This document shows positions 26,540-34,677 of a DNA stretch of 64,000 nt, piece by piece (within the stretch, counting starts at the first letter, position 1; each line of letters starts with the position of its first letter). The DNA is from Novosphingobium sediminicola. GTDB lineage: Bacteria > Pseudomonadota > Alphaproteobacteria > Sphingomonadales > Sphingomonadaceae. Made by a program: the position numbers and the translations under genes. Location of the stretch: assembly GCF_014196525.1 (NCBI RefSeq), contig NZ_JACIDX010000014.1, positions 1 to 64,000 of the forward strand, in the 5' to 3' direction. Under the pieces are notes generated by a model. That model saw nothing but the letters and a program-made list of their open reading frames with translations, was not told where the DNA came from and did not search any database.

Positions 26540-27700
26540 ATGGCTGAACGCAAACTGAAGGCATGGGTGGCGGCGGGATTGATCGACGCGGCCGCCGCCG
26601 ACCGCATCCGCGCATGGGAGGCGCAACACAGCCGCCCGGTCGCGCTCTGGGCGGTGGTGGGGCTGGCCGGATTGTCGATCGGGCTGGGGATCATCTCGCT
26701 GGTGGCGGCCAATTGGGCGGCCATCAATGGCGAAACGCGCCTCGCGCTCCATGCTGCCCTGCTGCTGGGGCTGGGGGCTGCGCTCTGGGCCTTGCCGGCG
26801 CAGGGAGCCGATGCCACGCGGCGCTGGGCCGAGGTGGGGATCTTCGTGTTTGCCGCGCTGGGTCTGGGTTTCATCGGCCATCTGGGGCAGGTCTATCAGA
26901 CCAGTTCGCCGACATGGATGGCCATTGGCCTGTGGCTGGGCCTGTTTGCCCCGCTGCTGCTGGGAGCAGGTCAGGGCTGGCTTTCCGCGACGCTGCTGGC
27001 GGGAGGATGCATCGCGCTGCCATGGATGCGCTTTGGCGATCCGGCACTGGGCTTTTCGGCCGGACAGGCCGGGCCGGGCGTGATCCGGGGCGCCATCGAA
27101 TGCGCGCTGCCTGTTTTATTGACGCCGCTTTCGGCCTTTATGATCGGCGGTTCGGCGCATGGTGGATTTTGGGGACGGTTGGGCCAGATAGGCTTTGCCT
27201 ATGCCATCGGCGCGGTCAGCCTGTTTGTCATCACCTCGGGCTTTGGCGATTGGGGGCATGGGAGCGGGGCGGGCGACCGACAAGGCAATGTCGATGCGGC
27301 GCTGATGGCGGTGGCAGGCGTGCTGGGTCTGGCAGGGCTGGCGCTGTGGCAGGCAGACCGCACCGTGCAGGGCAAAGCCAGCGCTGCCGTTTTCGCAATG
27401 CTGGCGCTGGCCATGCTGGCGGCGGACCGGCTGGGCGGGCATGGGCTGGCGGTGGGGCTGCTGTTCATGGTGCTGTGGGCCGGGCTGGCCGGGGCGGCAC
27501 TTCATGCCCAAACGCGCTGGGCGTTTCAAATGGCCGTCGCGGTGGTGGCGCTGCGGCTGATCATTCTGGCTTTTGAAGAGGCGGGCGGATTGCTGGCCAG
27601 CGGGGTCGGGCTGATCCTTGGCGGGCTGCTGGTGCTGGGCGTGGCATGGGGGGCATTGCGCATCACCCGCCATTTTGCCCCGGCGCGGGGGATCGCGTGA
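26540..27700 (+). CDS. DUF2157 multi-pass membrane protein
   Basis: The 386-residue protein begins with a short cytoplasmic segment (MAERKLKAWVAAGLIDAAAADRIRAWEAQH) and continues with about 10 hydrophobic helices, matching the DUF2157 pattern. The segment LGFIGHLGQVYQTSSPTWMAIGLW is a recognisable family block. No strong ribosome site is visible before ATG 26540. It is divergent from the DUF4139 pair and overlaps the GDYXXLXY gene by one base. In many bacteria DUF2157 and GDYXXLXY proteins are encoded together, so they probably act as one membrane unit of unknown function. Confidence 0.82.
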   Translation: MAERKLKAWVAAGLIDAAAADRIRAWEAQHSRPVALWAVVGLAGLSIGLGIISLVAANWAAINGETRLALHAALLLGLGAALWALPAQGADATRRWAEVGIFVFAALGLGFIGHLGQVYQTSSPTWMAIGLWLGLFAPLLLGAGQGWLSATLLAGGCIALPWMRFGDPALGFSAGQAGPGVIRGAIECALPVLLTPLSAFMIGGSAHGGFWGRLGQIGFAYAIGAVSLFVITSGFGDWGHGSGAGDRQGNVDAALMAVAGVLGLAGLALWQADRTVQGKASAAVFAMLALAMLAADRLGGHGLAVGLLFMVLWAGLAGAALHAQTRWAFQMAVAVVALRLIILAFEEAGGLLASGVGLILGGLLVLGVAWGALRITRHFAPARGIA

Positions 27701-28236
27701 TGCGCGGCCTGCTGCGCACATTGGTCATCGCGCTGCCGCTGGCGGGCCTTGGCTATAGCTGGCACGCAACGCGGCAATCGGCGGCGCAGGGCGTGGAATG
27801 GGACGTGGCCGTGACCGGCTATGACCCGCGCGACCCGCTGCGCGGGCATTATGTCCGCTTCAGCTATATCTGGCCTGAGGACAGTGGGGCCTCCCTGACC
27901 CCGGGTTTTGCCGGAGAAGATGCCTCCTCCCTCACCCGGCTCTGTATCGAAGGCGAGGCCCCCGCCATCCGCCGCACGACCACGATGACCGATCAGGATC
28001 AGACCAAGGATTGTCAGGGCATCGCCAGAACACCGCCGCAAGGTCCGGGCCTGACCTCAACCGTTCCGCGCGAAGGCCGTCTCTTTGTGCCCCAAAGCGA
28101 TGCCGCCGGATTGCAGCGCGCGCTGAGCAATCCGGCGCAACAGGCGATCCTGCGTTTTCGCCTCAAGCCCGATGGAGAAATCGTCCCGCTGCGCCTGAGC
28201 TTTCAACCCAAGCCTGCGGTCAGCACCCAGCCCTGA
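27700..28236 (+). CDS. GDYXXLXY-domain membrane-anchored protein
   Basis: The 178-residue protein has one N-terminal hydrophobic segment (LLRTLVIALPLAGLGYSWHA) and the domain's name motif in the form RGHYVRFSY within YDPRDPLRGHYVRFSYIW. The C-terminal part ends in a short beta region (QAILRFRLKPDGEIVPLRLSF). ATG 27700 overlaps the DUF2157 stop (TGATG), which decides the start and implies coupling. The bulk is probably periplasmic. The function of the pair is unknown. A strong hairpin follows 2 nt after the stop. Confidence 0.82.
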   Translation: MRGLLRTLVIALPLAGLGYSWHATRQSAAQGVEWDVAVTGYDPRDPLRGHYVRFSYIWPEDSGASLTPGFAGEDASSLTRLCIEGEAPAIRRTTTMTDQDQTKDCQGIARTPPQGPGLTSTVPREGRLFVPQSDAAGLQRALSNPAQQAILRFRLKPDGEIVPLRLSFQPKPAVSTQP

Positions 28237-28238
28237 AC

Positions 28239-28261
28239 GAAGGGGGCGCCCGGCCCCCTTC
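28239..28261. terminator. Hairpin between convergent genes, probable bidirectional terminator
   Basis: GAAGGGGGC (28239-28247) and GCCCCCTTC (28253-28261) form a perfect 9-bp stem with a 5-base loop. It lies between the GDYXXLXY gene and the convergent receiver-MarR gene. There is no long T-run, so efficiency as an intrinsic terminator is uncertain. Confidence 0.6.
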
Positions 28262-28264
28262 TCT

Positions 28265-29302
28265 TCACACCGCGCGGTTGGCCGAATTGCCAAGATCAGC
28301 GAAATAGCCCGCCATCGCATCGGCGGCCTTGTCGGTCAGGGTGATGAAGGCGCGACGACGGTCTGATTCATCCTCGATCCGCTTGAGCAGCCCCGCCTCG
28401 GTCATCTGGCCGATCCAGCGCAGCGCGGTGGTGGGCGGCACGCTCGACGCGATGCACAGGCTGGTGACCGACACCTTGGCCTTTTCGACATGAGCCGCCG
28501 TCAGGTCGAGCAGCATATCCCATGCCGGATCGGCAAACAGATCGCCGTCGAAAAAGCGCGCACGCATCTGGCGCTGGCGGATGATACGGCGGACCATGCG
28601 CGGATCGGGCATTTGCGGGCGCGGCGCATTCACCAGCCTGTCGCCTGCGGCATCCTTGGCGATGCCGTCAAAGCGGAAGGCGGCGTTATTCTGCGCAGGG
28701 GTCGCCTGTGTTGCCGCGCCGCTCATACCGCCGCTCATGCCGCCGCTCATTCCTGGCGTCAGCGTGTTCAACCGCTCACCGATCTGCGTGACCTGTTCGG
28801 TCAGACGCAGCAGCACCATGCGATCCTCGTCCGACAATTCACGCACGCGCTTGGCCGGCATTCGCGCCATCACCTGACCCAGCGCGATCAGGCGTTCGGC
28901 GCGGCTGGGATTGACCAGAATTTGCGGGTCGGACTGATCGAGGCAGCCGAACACATCGTCAAGCGCATCCACGCTGGTCGAAACCACCAGCGCCGCGCCG
29001 GTATGTCCCGCGCGCAGATCGAGCCGCGAAAGCGCCGCCAAAACCTCACCATCGACAACCGGGCAATCGAGCAGCACGACATCGCCCAACGGCATCGCCT
29101 CGCCCGAGAGCAGGTGAGCAATCGGGCTGGCCTGAGCCAGACGGAAACCGGCACCTTCGGCATCCTCGCGCATCTGATCGCGCAGATGCGGGCGGTCGGC
29201 AAAGATCGAAACCTTCATCCGCAGGCCCGAGACATCATGGCTAGAACCATAGGCGAAATCATCGGCGGCATCCGAAAAACCAGCATAGGGCGCATTGAGC
29301 AT
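28265..29302 (-). CDS. Degenerate receiver - MarR-type winged-helix fusion
   Basis: The C-terminal third of this 345-residue protein is a MarR-like winged helix (KVSVTSLCIASSVPPTTALRWIGQMTEAGLLKRIEDESDRRRAFITLTDKAADAM). Residues about 29-145 look like a receiver fold: VVLLDCPVVDG at the phospho-acceptor strand, LVVSTSVDA at the switch strand, and ILVNPSRAERL where the conserved Lys should be. The Lys is replaced by Asn. A Gly-Met-Ser-Gly tandem repeat (GMSGGMSGGMSG) forms a linker. GGAG lies 13 nt before the ATG. A perfect palindrome is 24 bp upstream. It may be a phosphorylation-independent regulator; targets are unknown. Confidence 0.82.
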   Translation of the reverse strand: MLNAPYAGFSDAADDFAYGSSHDVSGLRMKVSIFADRPHLRDQMREDAEGAGFRLAQASPIAHLLSGEAMPLGDVVLLDCPVVDGEVLAALSRLDLRAGHTGAALVVSTSVDALDDVFGCLDQSDPQILVNPSRAERLIALGQVMARMPAKRVRELSDEDRMVLLRLTEQVTQIGERLNTLTPGMSGGMSGGMSGAATQATPAQNNAAFRFDGIAKDAAGDRLVNAPRPQMPDPRMVRRIIRQRQMRARFFDGDLFADPAWDMLLDLTAAHVEKAKVSVTSLCIASSVPPTTALRWIGQMTEAGLLKRIEDESDRRRAFITLTDKAADAMAGYFADLGNSANRAV

Positions 29303-29325
29303 GATATCCGACTCCGTCTTTCAAG

Positions 29326-29338
29326 TTCCTAGTAGGAA
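29326..29338. promoter_or_regulatory. Short palindrome upstream of the receiver-MarR gene
   Basis: TTCCTA-G-TAGGAA is a perfect dyad 24 bp before the receiver-MarR start codon. Several GAAC/GTTC words follow within 40 bp, but none has the 7-bp spacing of an alphaproteobacterial LexA box. Autoregulation by the winged-helix protein is the simplest guess. Confidence 0.35.
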
Positions 29339-29451
29339 TACGTAGAACCTAGAACAAACCAGAACATCGTCAAGATCAAAAATGGAACATTTAGAAAACA
29401 GAGAAGAACAGATCATCCGTTTCGGAGGCAATTGCCCCGCCCCGCCAAACG

Positions 29452-29497
29452 AAAAGGCCGTCCGAATGCCCCATAAAGGCAGCCGGACGGCCCTTTT
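29452..29497 (-). terminator. purA terminator
   Basis: A GC-rich inverted repeat pairs GGCCGTCCG and TGCC with GGCA and CGGACGGCC. A-runs on one side and T-runs on the other let it end transcription on either strand. It lies 20 nt downstream of the purA stop on the minus strand, which fits a Rho-independent terminator for purA. Confidence 0.8.
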
Positions 29498-29516
29498 CAA
29501 ACCCTTGAAATCAATA

Positions 29517-30806
29517 TCAATCGATAAAGGGATCGCGCACCAGAATCGTGTCCTCACGCTCGGGGCTGGTCGAAACCAGTGCGACCGGCGTTTCGATCAA
29601 TTCCTGAACGCGCTGGATATACTTGATCGCCTGCGCAGGCAGATCGGCCCACGAACGCGCACCGGCGGTCGTGCCCTGCCAGCCATCCATTTCCTCGTAA
29701 ATCGGCTCAACAGCGGCCTGATCGGCGGCGTGCGACGGATAATAATCCAGCACCTTGCCGCGCAGACGATAGCCGGTGCAGATCTTCACCTTTTCAAACC
29801 CGTCAAGAACGTCGAGCTTGGTCAGCGCAATGCCGGTTACGCCCGAAATGGCGCAAGACTGGCGCACCAGCACCGCGTCGAACCAGCCGCAGCGGCGCTT
29901 GCGGCCCGTGACGGTGCCGAATTCATGGCCGCGCTCGCCCAGACGCTGGCCCACTTCGTCCTCCAGCTCGGTCGGGAACGGACCCGAGCCGACGCGAGTC
30001 GTATAAGCCTTCACAATGCCCAGCACGAAACCGGCCGAGGACGGGCCCATGCCCGAACCGCTGGCCGCCGTGCCCGACACGGTGTTCGACGACGTAACAA
30101 ACGGATAGGTGCCGTGGTCGACGTCGAGCAGCACGCCTTGCGCGCCTTCGAACAGCACGCGGGCGCCCGCCTTCTTCACCGTGTTCAGGCGCTTCCACAC
30201 CGGCTCGGCAAATTGCAGGACGAAGGGCGCGATTTCCTTGAGCTCAGCGATCAGCGCCTCGCGGTCCACCGCAGGCTGGCCGAAACCGGCGCGCAGCGCA
30301 TCGTGGTGGGCGCAAAGGCGGTCAAGCTGGGCATCGAGCGAATCGAGATGCGCCAGATCGCACACGCGAATCGCGCGGCGGCCAACCTTGTCCTCATAGG
30401 CCGGGCCAATGCCGCGACCGGTGGTGCCGATCTTGCCAGCGCCCGCAGCGGTTTCGCGCAGAGCGTCCAGATCGCGGTGCATCGGCAGGATCAGCGGGCA
30501 GTTCTCGGCAATCGAGAAATTCTCGGTGTTGATGACAACGCCCTGCGATTCCAGCTTCTCGATCTCGGCCTTGAGCGCCCAGGGGTCGAGCACCACGCCA
30601 TTGCCGATGATCGAGAGCGTGCCGGTCACAATGCCACTGGGCAGCAGCGAGAGCTTGTACACCTTTTCGCCCACGACCAGCGTGTGGCCGGCATTATGGC
30701 CGCCCTGAAAACGCACCACCACATCGGCCCGGCTGGCCAGCCAGTCGACGATCTTGCCTTTGCCCTCGTCGCCCCACTGGGCGCCGACAACGGTCACATT
30801 TGCCAT
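29517..30806 (-). CDS. purA: Adenylosuccinate synthetase
   Basis: The 429-residue enzyme makes adenylosuccinate from IMP, aspartate and GTP, the first committed step to AMP. The signature N-terminus VVGAQWGDEGKGKIVDWLA carries the GTP loop and catalytic Asp. FQGGHNAGHTLVV contains the catalytic His, and the conserved blocks GTTGRGIGPAYEDK, QGVLLDVDHGTYPFVTSSNT and GRKRRCGWFDAV follow. Length and motif order are complete. GAGGGA precedes ATG 30806, and a strong terminator follows the stop. It is a single-gene housekeeping unit in the cytoplasm. Confidence 0.97.
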   Translation of the reverse strand: MANVTVVGAQWGDEGKGKIVDWLASRADVVVRFQGGHNAGHTLVVGEKVYKLSLLPSGIVTGTLSIIGNGVVLDPWALKAEIEKLESQGVVINTENFSIAENCPLILPMHRDLDALRETAAGAGKIGTTGRGIGPAYEDKVGRRAIRVCDLAHLDSLDAQLDRLCAHHDALRAGFGQPAVDREALIAELKEIAPFVLQFAEPVWKRLNTVKKAGARVLFEGAQGVLLDVDHGTYPFVTSSNTVSGTAASGSGMGPSSAGFVLGIVKAYTTRVGSGPFPTELEDEVGQRLGERGHEFGTVTGRKRRCGWFDAVLVRQSCAISGVTGIALTKLDVLDGFEKVKICTGYRLRGKVLDYYPSHAADQAAVEPIYEEMDGWQGTTAGARSWADLPAQAIKYIQRVQELIETPVALVSTSPEREDTILVRDPFID

Positions 30807-31016
30807 GGATAGAATCCCTCACCCTGCCAAGCGGATCCAGAAGCGCCCTTCGACAGGACTCGGCGCAGCGGATGGGACGATGGGGCGCGATTCCCAAAGG
30901 AAAGCCCCCGATTTCGACCGCGCCGTTACCCAGACTGATGCGCGCCGTCAATGGCCTTAGCGCGCGCGATGGGTTATGCCGATAAAAGCATGACCCAGAA
31001 CAAGGATCGACCCTCG

Positions 31017-31955
31017 ATGGCATCCCTCCTTCATCGTATGATCGGCGGGCTCAGCATGGCGGCCATGATGGCTGCGGCCTGTCCCGCCCAATCGCAATTG
31101 CTGATGGGCGCAATGATGATGCGGCGCATGGCGCGGGCGGCGAACAAGGGCGCCCCTGCCCCCGCTGCTCCCGCGCATCAGACCATCGCCTATGGCGCCG
31201 ATCCGATGCAAAATCTGGACTTTACCCCGCCCGCAGGGGGTAACGCCAAGGCCCCGCTGGTGGTCTTTGTCCATGGCGGCGGCTGGACCCAGGGCAATAA
31301 GGACAATGCGACGGGCGGGTGGAAGGCCCCGCATTACACATCGCTTGGCTATGCTTTTGCCAGCATCAACTATCGCCTCGTGCCGCAGGTGGGGGTTGAG
31401 GATGAGGCGGGCGATGTGGCGGCGGCCTTGGCGCGGCTGATCGGGGATGCGGATCGGTTGGGGATTGACCGGCATCGCATCGTGCTGATGGGCCATTCGG
31501 CGGGCGCGCATCTGGTGGCGCTGCTGGGCACGGATGAACGCTATCTGGCGCGAGTCGGCCTCTCGCAGGGGGATCTGGCCGGGGTTCTGCCGATTGATGG
31601 GGCCGCCTATGATGTGCCCGCGCAAATGACCGCGGCGGGGGCCTATATGCAGGGCCGGTATAAGCAGGCCTTTGGCGATGATCCCGCCCGCCAGCGCGCA
31701 CTCTCGCCTTTGACATACACCGCCGCGCCCAATGCCTCGCGCTTCCTGTTCATCAATGTTCAGCGCGAGGATGGGCTGGCGCAGGCCAAAGCTCTGGCCG
31801 GGGCGCTGCGGGGCGCGGGCGCGCAGGTCGAGACGCAGAGCTTTGACGGGCGCGGATTGCAGGGGCATGTCGAGATCAACCGTCGCCTGGGCGATCCCGA
31901 CTATGCCGCAACCCCGGTGGTGGACCGCTGGTTGAAGGGCGTATTCGGGGTTTAA
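31017..31955 (+). CDS. Secreted alpha/beta hydrolase (esterase/lipase-like)
   Basis: The 312-residue protein has an N-terminal hydrophobic signal (MASLLHRMIGGLSMAAMMAAACPAQS). An alpha/beta-hydrolase core follows with the oxyanion motif FVHGGGW, the nucleophile elbow LMGHSAGAHLVALLG and a late histidine in GLQGHVEINRRLG. This resembles the BD-FAE/carboxylesterase group. ATG 31017 is chosen because AAGGAT lies 9 nt upstream; in-frame codons at 30951 and 30990 lack this. The 210 bp between purA and this gene show nothing beyond ordinary promoter-like sequence. Substrate is unknown; an ester in the periplasm is likely. Confidence 0.83.
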   Translation: MASLLHRMIGGLSMAAMMAAACPAQSQLLMGAMMMRRMARAANKGAPAPAAPAHQTIAYGADPMQNLDFTPPAGGNAKAPLVVFVHGGGWTQGNKDNATGGWKAPHYTSLGYAFASINYRLVPQVGVEDEAGDVAAALARLIGDADRLGIDRHRIVLMGHSAGAHLVALLGTDERYLARVGLSQGDLAGVLPIDGAAYDVPAQMTAAGAYMQGRYKQAFGDDPARQRALSPLTYTAAPNASRFLFINVQREDGLAQAKALAGALRGAGAQVETQSFDGRGLQGHVEINRRLGDPDYAATPVVDRWLKGVFGV

Positions 31956-31983
31956 CCTAGCCCGCGCGGCGCCTGAGCGTTGC

Positions 31984-32011
31984 TTTGCATTCGCGTCAGC
32001 CTGAATGCAAA
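31984..32011. terminator. Hairpin between convergent genes
   Basis: TTTGCATTC (31984-31992) and GAATGCAAA (32003-32011) make a perfect 9-bp stem with a 10-base loop. It sits between the convergent hydrolase and SDR genes. It is AT-richer than the other hairpins and has only a short T/A run, so it is a possible rather than certain terminator. Confidence 0.5.
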
Positions 32012-32016
32012 ACGCA

Positions 32017-32760
32017 TCAATGCGCGTTGATCATGGCGATGGTCTGGTCCAGCCGCCCCTCGATCTCGGCACGGCGCAGGAATTGCACGCGCTCGACATT
32101 GATCTCGGCCGGGGTGGGGGTTTGCGCGAAGAGACCCATCACCTCGTCGATAAAGTCCGCCAGCGGCAGATAGCCCTCGCGGGTCGCCTGCCCCGGCGTC
32201 AGGTCGGTCTGAACCGCGGGCGGGGCCAGTTCGATCACCTCGACCCGCCCGGCCAGCAGCGCGCGCAGGGCCAGCGTATAGGAATGAAGCGCCGCCTTGG
32301 TGGCATTATAGGTGGGCGTGGAGAGCAGAGGCACAAAGGCCAGCCCCGAAGTGACATTGACGATGGCCGGGTTTTCGCGCGTTTTCAGATGGTCGATCAA
32401 GGCATCGGTCATGCGGATCGGGCCGAGCAGGTTGGAGGTAATCATCCCTTCCGCATCGGACAGGTCGCGCGCGCTGGCGGCATCCTCGAAACGCATGATG
32501 CCCGCATTGTTGATAAGGACGTTGAGCGCGGGATAGGCGGCAATGATCTCCTGCGCGGCGCGGGCAATATCGGCCGGATCGTCAATATTCATCGCAAAGC
32601 CCGCCATGCCGGGATTGGCCGCGATGATCTCGTCGATCAAAGCCTGACGTCGCCCGGCGATGATGACCTGATTGCCGCCTGCCTGAAACCTCTCGGCCAA
32701 GGCGCGCCCGATGCCCGAGGTGCCGCCGGTGATGAGGATGGTGTTGCCGCTGGTCTGCAT
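32017..32760 (-). CDS. SDR-family oxidoreductase (DltE-like)
   Basis: The 247-residue protein has the SDR cofactor loop ITGGTSGIGRALAERF, VLINNAGIMRFED, and the catalytic Ser and YNATK (NVTSGLAFVPLLSTPTYNATKAALHSY). The C-terminal half (VIELAPPAVQTDL...GLFAQTPTPAEINVERVQFLRRAE) matches the DltE/YbbO-like group. ATG 32760 has AAAGGAGAT directly upstream, which rules out the longer in-frame extension. It is divergent from an HxlR regulator that probably represses it and responds to a quinone, aldehyde or oxidant, as HxlR proteins often do (inference). Confidence 0.88.
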   Translation of the reverse strand: MQTSGNTILITGGTSGIGRALAERFQAGGNQVIIAGRRQALIDEIIAANPGMAGFAMNIDDPADIARAAQEIIAAYPALNVLINNAGIMRFEDAASARDLSDAEGMITSNLLGPIRMTDALIDHLKTRENPAIVNVTSGLAFVPLLSTPTYNATKAALHSYTLALRALLAGRVEVIELAPPAVQTDLTPGQATREGYLPLADFIDEVMGLFAQTPTPAEINVERVQFLRRAEIEGRLDQTIAMINAH

Positions 32761-32813
32761 GGAATATCTCCTTTGGAGGGTGCGACACTCCATGTACGCC
32801 TTCGCTCTCTGGA

Positions 32814-32842
32814 TTGAAGAAGGCACCCAAAAGATTTATACT
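32814..32842 (+). promoter_or_regulatory. Promoter of the HxlR gene, likely leaderless transcript
   Basis: TTGAAG (32814-32819) and TATACT (32837-32842) are separated by 17 bp. Only 6 bases follow the -10 box before ATG 32849, which places transcription start at the A of the start codon. No ribosome site precedes that ATG. The same AT-rich patch contains a minus-strand TATAAA, so the divergent SDR promoter may overlap. Confidence 0.55.
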
Positions 32843-32848
32843 TACCCA

Positions 32849-33229
32849 ATGGAGAGTAACTATCCCCCCAGTGATCCGCGCGTCGATGCGCTCGTCAACG
32901 AGTTGATCGGACGGGTGGCCGACAAATGGACGCTGCTGATTCTGGAAGTGCTGGAAGAAGGCGGGGTTATGCGCTTTACGCAAGTGAGCCGCGCCGTGCC
33001 GGGGATCAGCCAGAAGATGCTGACGCAGACCCTGCGCGCAATGGAGCGCGATGGGCTGGTGACGCGCACCATCCACCCGGTCATCCCGCCGCGCGTCGAT
33101 TATGAGCTGACGCCGCTGGGCCATAGCCTGAGCGCCGCGTTCTGCGGGGTCTGGCAATGGGCCGAAGCCCATCTGGAGGAAGTGGAAGGCGCGCGAAGCC
33201 GGTTCGACGCCTTCCTCAGCGCAGATTAA
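32849..33229 (+). CDS. HxlR-family winged-helix regulator
   Basis: The 126-residue protein is almost entirely an HxlR domain: NELIGRVADKWTLLILEVLEEGGVMRFTQVSRAVPGISQKMLTQTLRAMERDGLVTRTIHPVIPPRVDYELTPLGHSL is its core, shown here as the recognisable block. No sensor cysteine is at the usual N-terminal place (DPRVDALVNEL), though one Cys occurs near the C-terminus (AAFCGVWQW). ATG 32849 gives the normal family length; ATG 32792 is possible but adds an unrelated N-terminus. It is divergent from the SDR and overlaps the hisZ stop by 4 nt tail to tail. Confidence 0.88.
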   Translation: MESNYPPSDPRVDALVNELIGRVADKWTLLILEVLEEGGVMRFTQVSRAVPGISQKMLTQTLRAMERDGLVTRTIHPVIPPRVDYELTPLGHSLSAAFCGVWQWAEAHLEEVEGARSRFDAFLSAD

Positions 33230-34344
33230 AGCGCAACCACCTCGTCGCCTTCAAGCCGGTGAGTACAGCCCAGCGTCGCCGCATCGCAGGCATCGCCCAG
33301 CGCCGCCACCGTGCGCCAGCCCACCGCGCGCAGCCGCGCAGCCGCGCCCGTATCATGGCCCAGCGGCAGGAACAGCAGATCGCGCGGCGCCTCATGCGCG
33401 GCAAGCGCGGTGATGAGAGGATCGGGATAGAGCGAGAAGCCCACCGCCGGTTCCGCCGGCTCGCCCAGAATCGAATAGGACCCGCCACGCGCCACCGCGC
33501 CGCGCACCCCATCGGCAAAAATCTGGAAGCCGAACCAGCTCTGATACTCAAACCCATGGCGCTCGGTCGGGTCCAGCGTCAGGCGAACACCGGCAGGCAG
33601 GCGCGCGGCAATCTGGCGCAGCGCGGCGATGCGCTCGTCCAGCACCTCGCCCAAGGCCAGCGCTTCGAGGCGGGCAATCGCCGCGTCCAGCGGCCCGGTG
33701 GCGTGGATCAGCGGCAGATAAGCCGCCCCGCCCTCAGTGACCAAAGCGCCAGCGTCCTTGGCGTCCAGCTCGCGGCGGACGGCGTCCAATTGCGCAGGCG
33801 TCAACGGCCAAGGCCCGGCGGCCAGAGCATCAACCAGACCCGGCATCGTGAAATCGACCGAAATCCCCGTGGCGCCAGCGGCCTGAAGCGCCTCGATGGC
33901 AACCGCCACCACTTCACCCGCCGCCGCCGTGCCCGCATGGCCGATCAGTTCGGCGCCGATCTGCAAACGCTCGCGCGTGGGATCGAGGCCATCGCCCTTG
34001 ATCGCCGTCACCTGTCCGGCATAAGCCAGACGCAGCGGGCGCGGGGCATCCTTAAGACGCGTGACGGCAATGCGGCCCACCTGCGGCGTAATATCGCTGC
34101 GCAGCGCCATCATCCGCAGGGACGAGGGATCGATAAAGCGCACCATGCGCCGCGTCTCGATGCCCGCCATGCGACTGGCCAAGGAGCGCTCGAACTCCAC
34201 CCCCGGCGGCTGAACCCGGTCATAGCCATGGCTGTCGAGCACATCCATGATCGCGCGCGTAATGCGCGTGGCGGCCGCCGTATCCTGCGGCAGTCGGTCT
34301 TCCAGGCCCTCGGGCAGCAAATCGCGGGTTTCGGTGTCCATCAT
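33226..34344 (-). CDS. hisZ: ATP phosphoribosyltransferase regulatory subunit
   Basis: The 372-residue protein resembles a class II histidyl-tRNA synthetase catalytic core without its anticodon domain, as HisZ does. Evidence includes LLPEGLEDRLPQ at the start, RSDITPQVGRIAVTR, RPLRLAYAGQV, QIGAELIGH, and the late ARGGSYSILGEPAEPAVGFSLY block. HisZ binds short-form HisG to make the first, feedback-regulated enzyme of histidine synthesis. hisG is not in the window. No clear ribosome site precedes the tandem ATG at 34344/34341. It is convergent with and overlaps the HxlR gene by 4 nt. Confidence 0.9.
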   Translation of the reverse strand: MMDTETRDLLPEGLEDRLPQDTAAATRITRAIMDVLDSHGYDRVQPPGVEFERSLASRMAGIETRRMVRFIDPSSLRMMALRSDITPQVGRIAVTRLKDAPRPLRLAYAGQVTAIKGDGLDPTRERLQIGAELIGHAGTAAAGEVVAVAIEALQAAGATGISVDFTMPGLVDALAAGPWPLTPAQLDAVRRELDAKDAGALVTEGGAAYLPLIHATGPLDAAIARLEALALGEVLDERIAALRQIAARLPAGVRLTLDPTERHGFEYQSWFGFQIFADGVRGAVARGGSYSILGEPAEPAVGFSLYPDPLITALAAHEAPRDLLFLPLGHDTGAAARLRAVGWRTVAALGDACDAATLGCTHRLEGDEVVAL

Positions 34345-34392
34345 GGGGCGGGCTTTAGCGGGGGTTTGAAGATTTAGGAAGGCAGAATAGAT

Positions 34393-34615
34393 GCGAGGGA
34401 CTCGTCCCTCGCGCTCCCATTACTGTATATGTTGCGCCATGGGTTCAGCGTTGAGTGTCAGACGCGCCGTTAGAATTGTTAAGGCCTGCGGCGCTTTTTA
34501 CGCTGCTTCGCCGCGCCGCAGGCTTTAAAACCAATCGTGCGAACACCCCCGCCGAACCATAGCGCCACCCCATAATGGGATTGCAAAGGGCCCCCGCCCT
34601 TTGCCCGCCGGAGGC
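34393..34615 (+). repeat. Three-hairpin intergenic repeat, copy A
   Basis: This copy fills most of the 333-bp space between hisZ and serA. Hairpin 1 is GCGAGGGA/TCCCTCGC (34393-34400, 34405-34412). Hairpin 2 is GCCTGCGGCGC/GCGCCGCAGGC (34484-34494, 34513-34523). Hairpin 3 is GCAAAGGGC/GCCCTTTGC (34583-34591, 34596-34604), followed by the end motif CCCGCCGGAGGC (34604-34615). The left end has lost the matching GCCTCCGGCGGG. An inner block TTGAGTGTCAGA (34451-34462) matches copies B and C at 10 of 12 bases. No coding potential is apparent. Confidence 0.8.
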
Positions 34616-34617
34616 AA

Positions 34618-34650
34618 AGAAAAAGGCGGAGCCCCATCCGAGACCCCGCC
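34618..34650 (-). terminator. serA terminator
   Basis: On the minus strand GGCGGGG pairs with CTCCGCC (one G-T pair) across 12 bases, followed by TTTTT. It lies about 27 nt after the serA stop and next to the repeat's right end. It is a standard Rho-independent terminator. Confidence 0.8.
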
Positions 34651-34677
34651 CTAATCCTTCAAACCCTAACGTTCAGA

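Noticed and set aside
28716..28752. 12-bp direct repeats as a CRISPR-like or other array
   Set aside because: The three units encode GMSG in frame inside a gene; it is a coding linker repeat.
29345..29372. GAAC repeats upstream of the receiver-MarR gene as a LexA box
   Set aside because: The GAAC words are 3 and 6 bp apart, not the 7 bp of the alphaproteobacterial operator.
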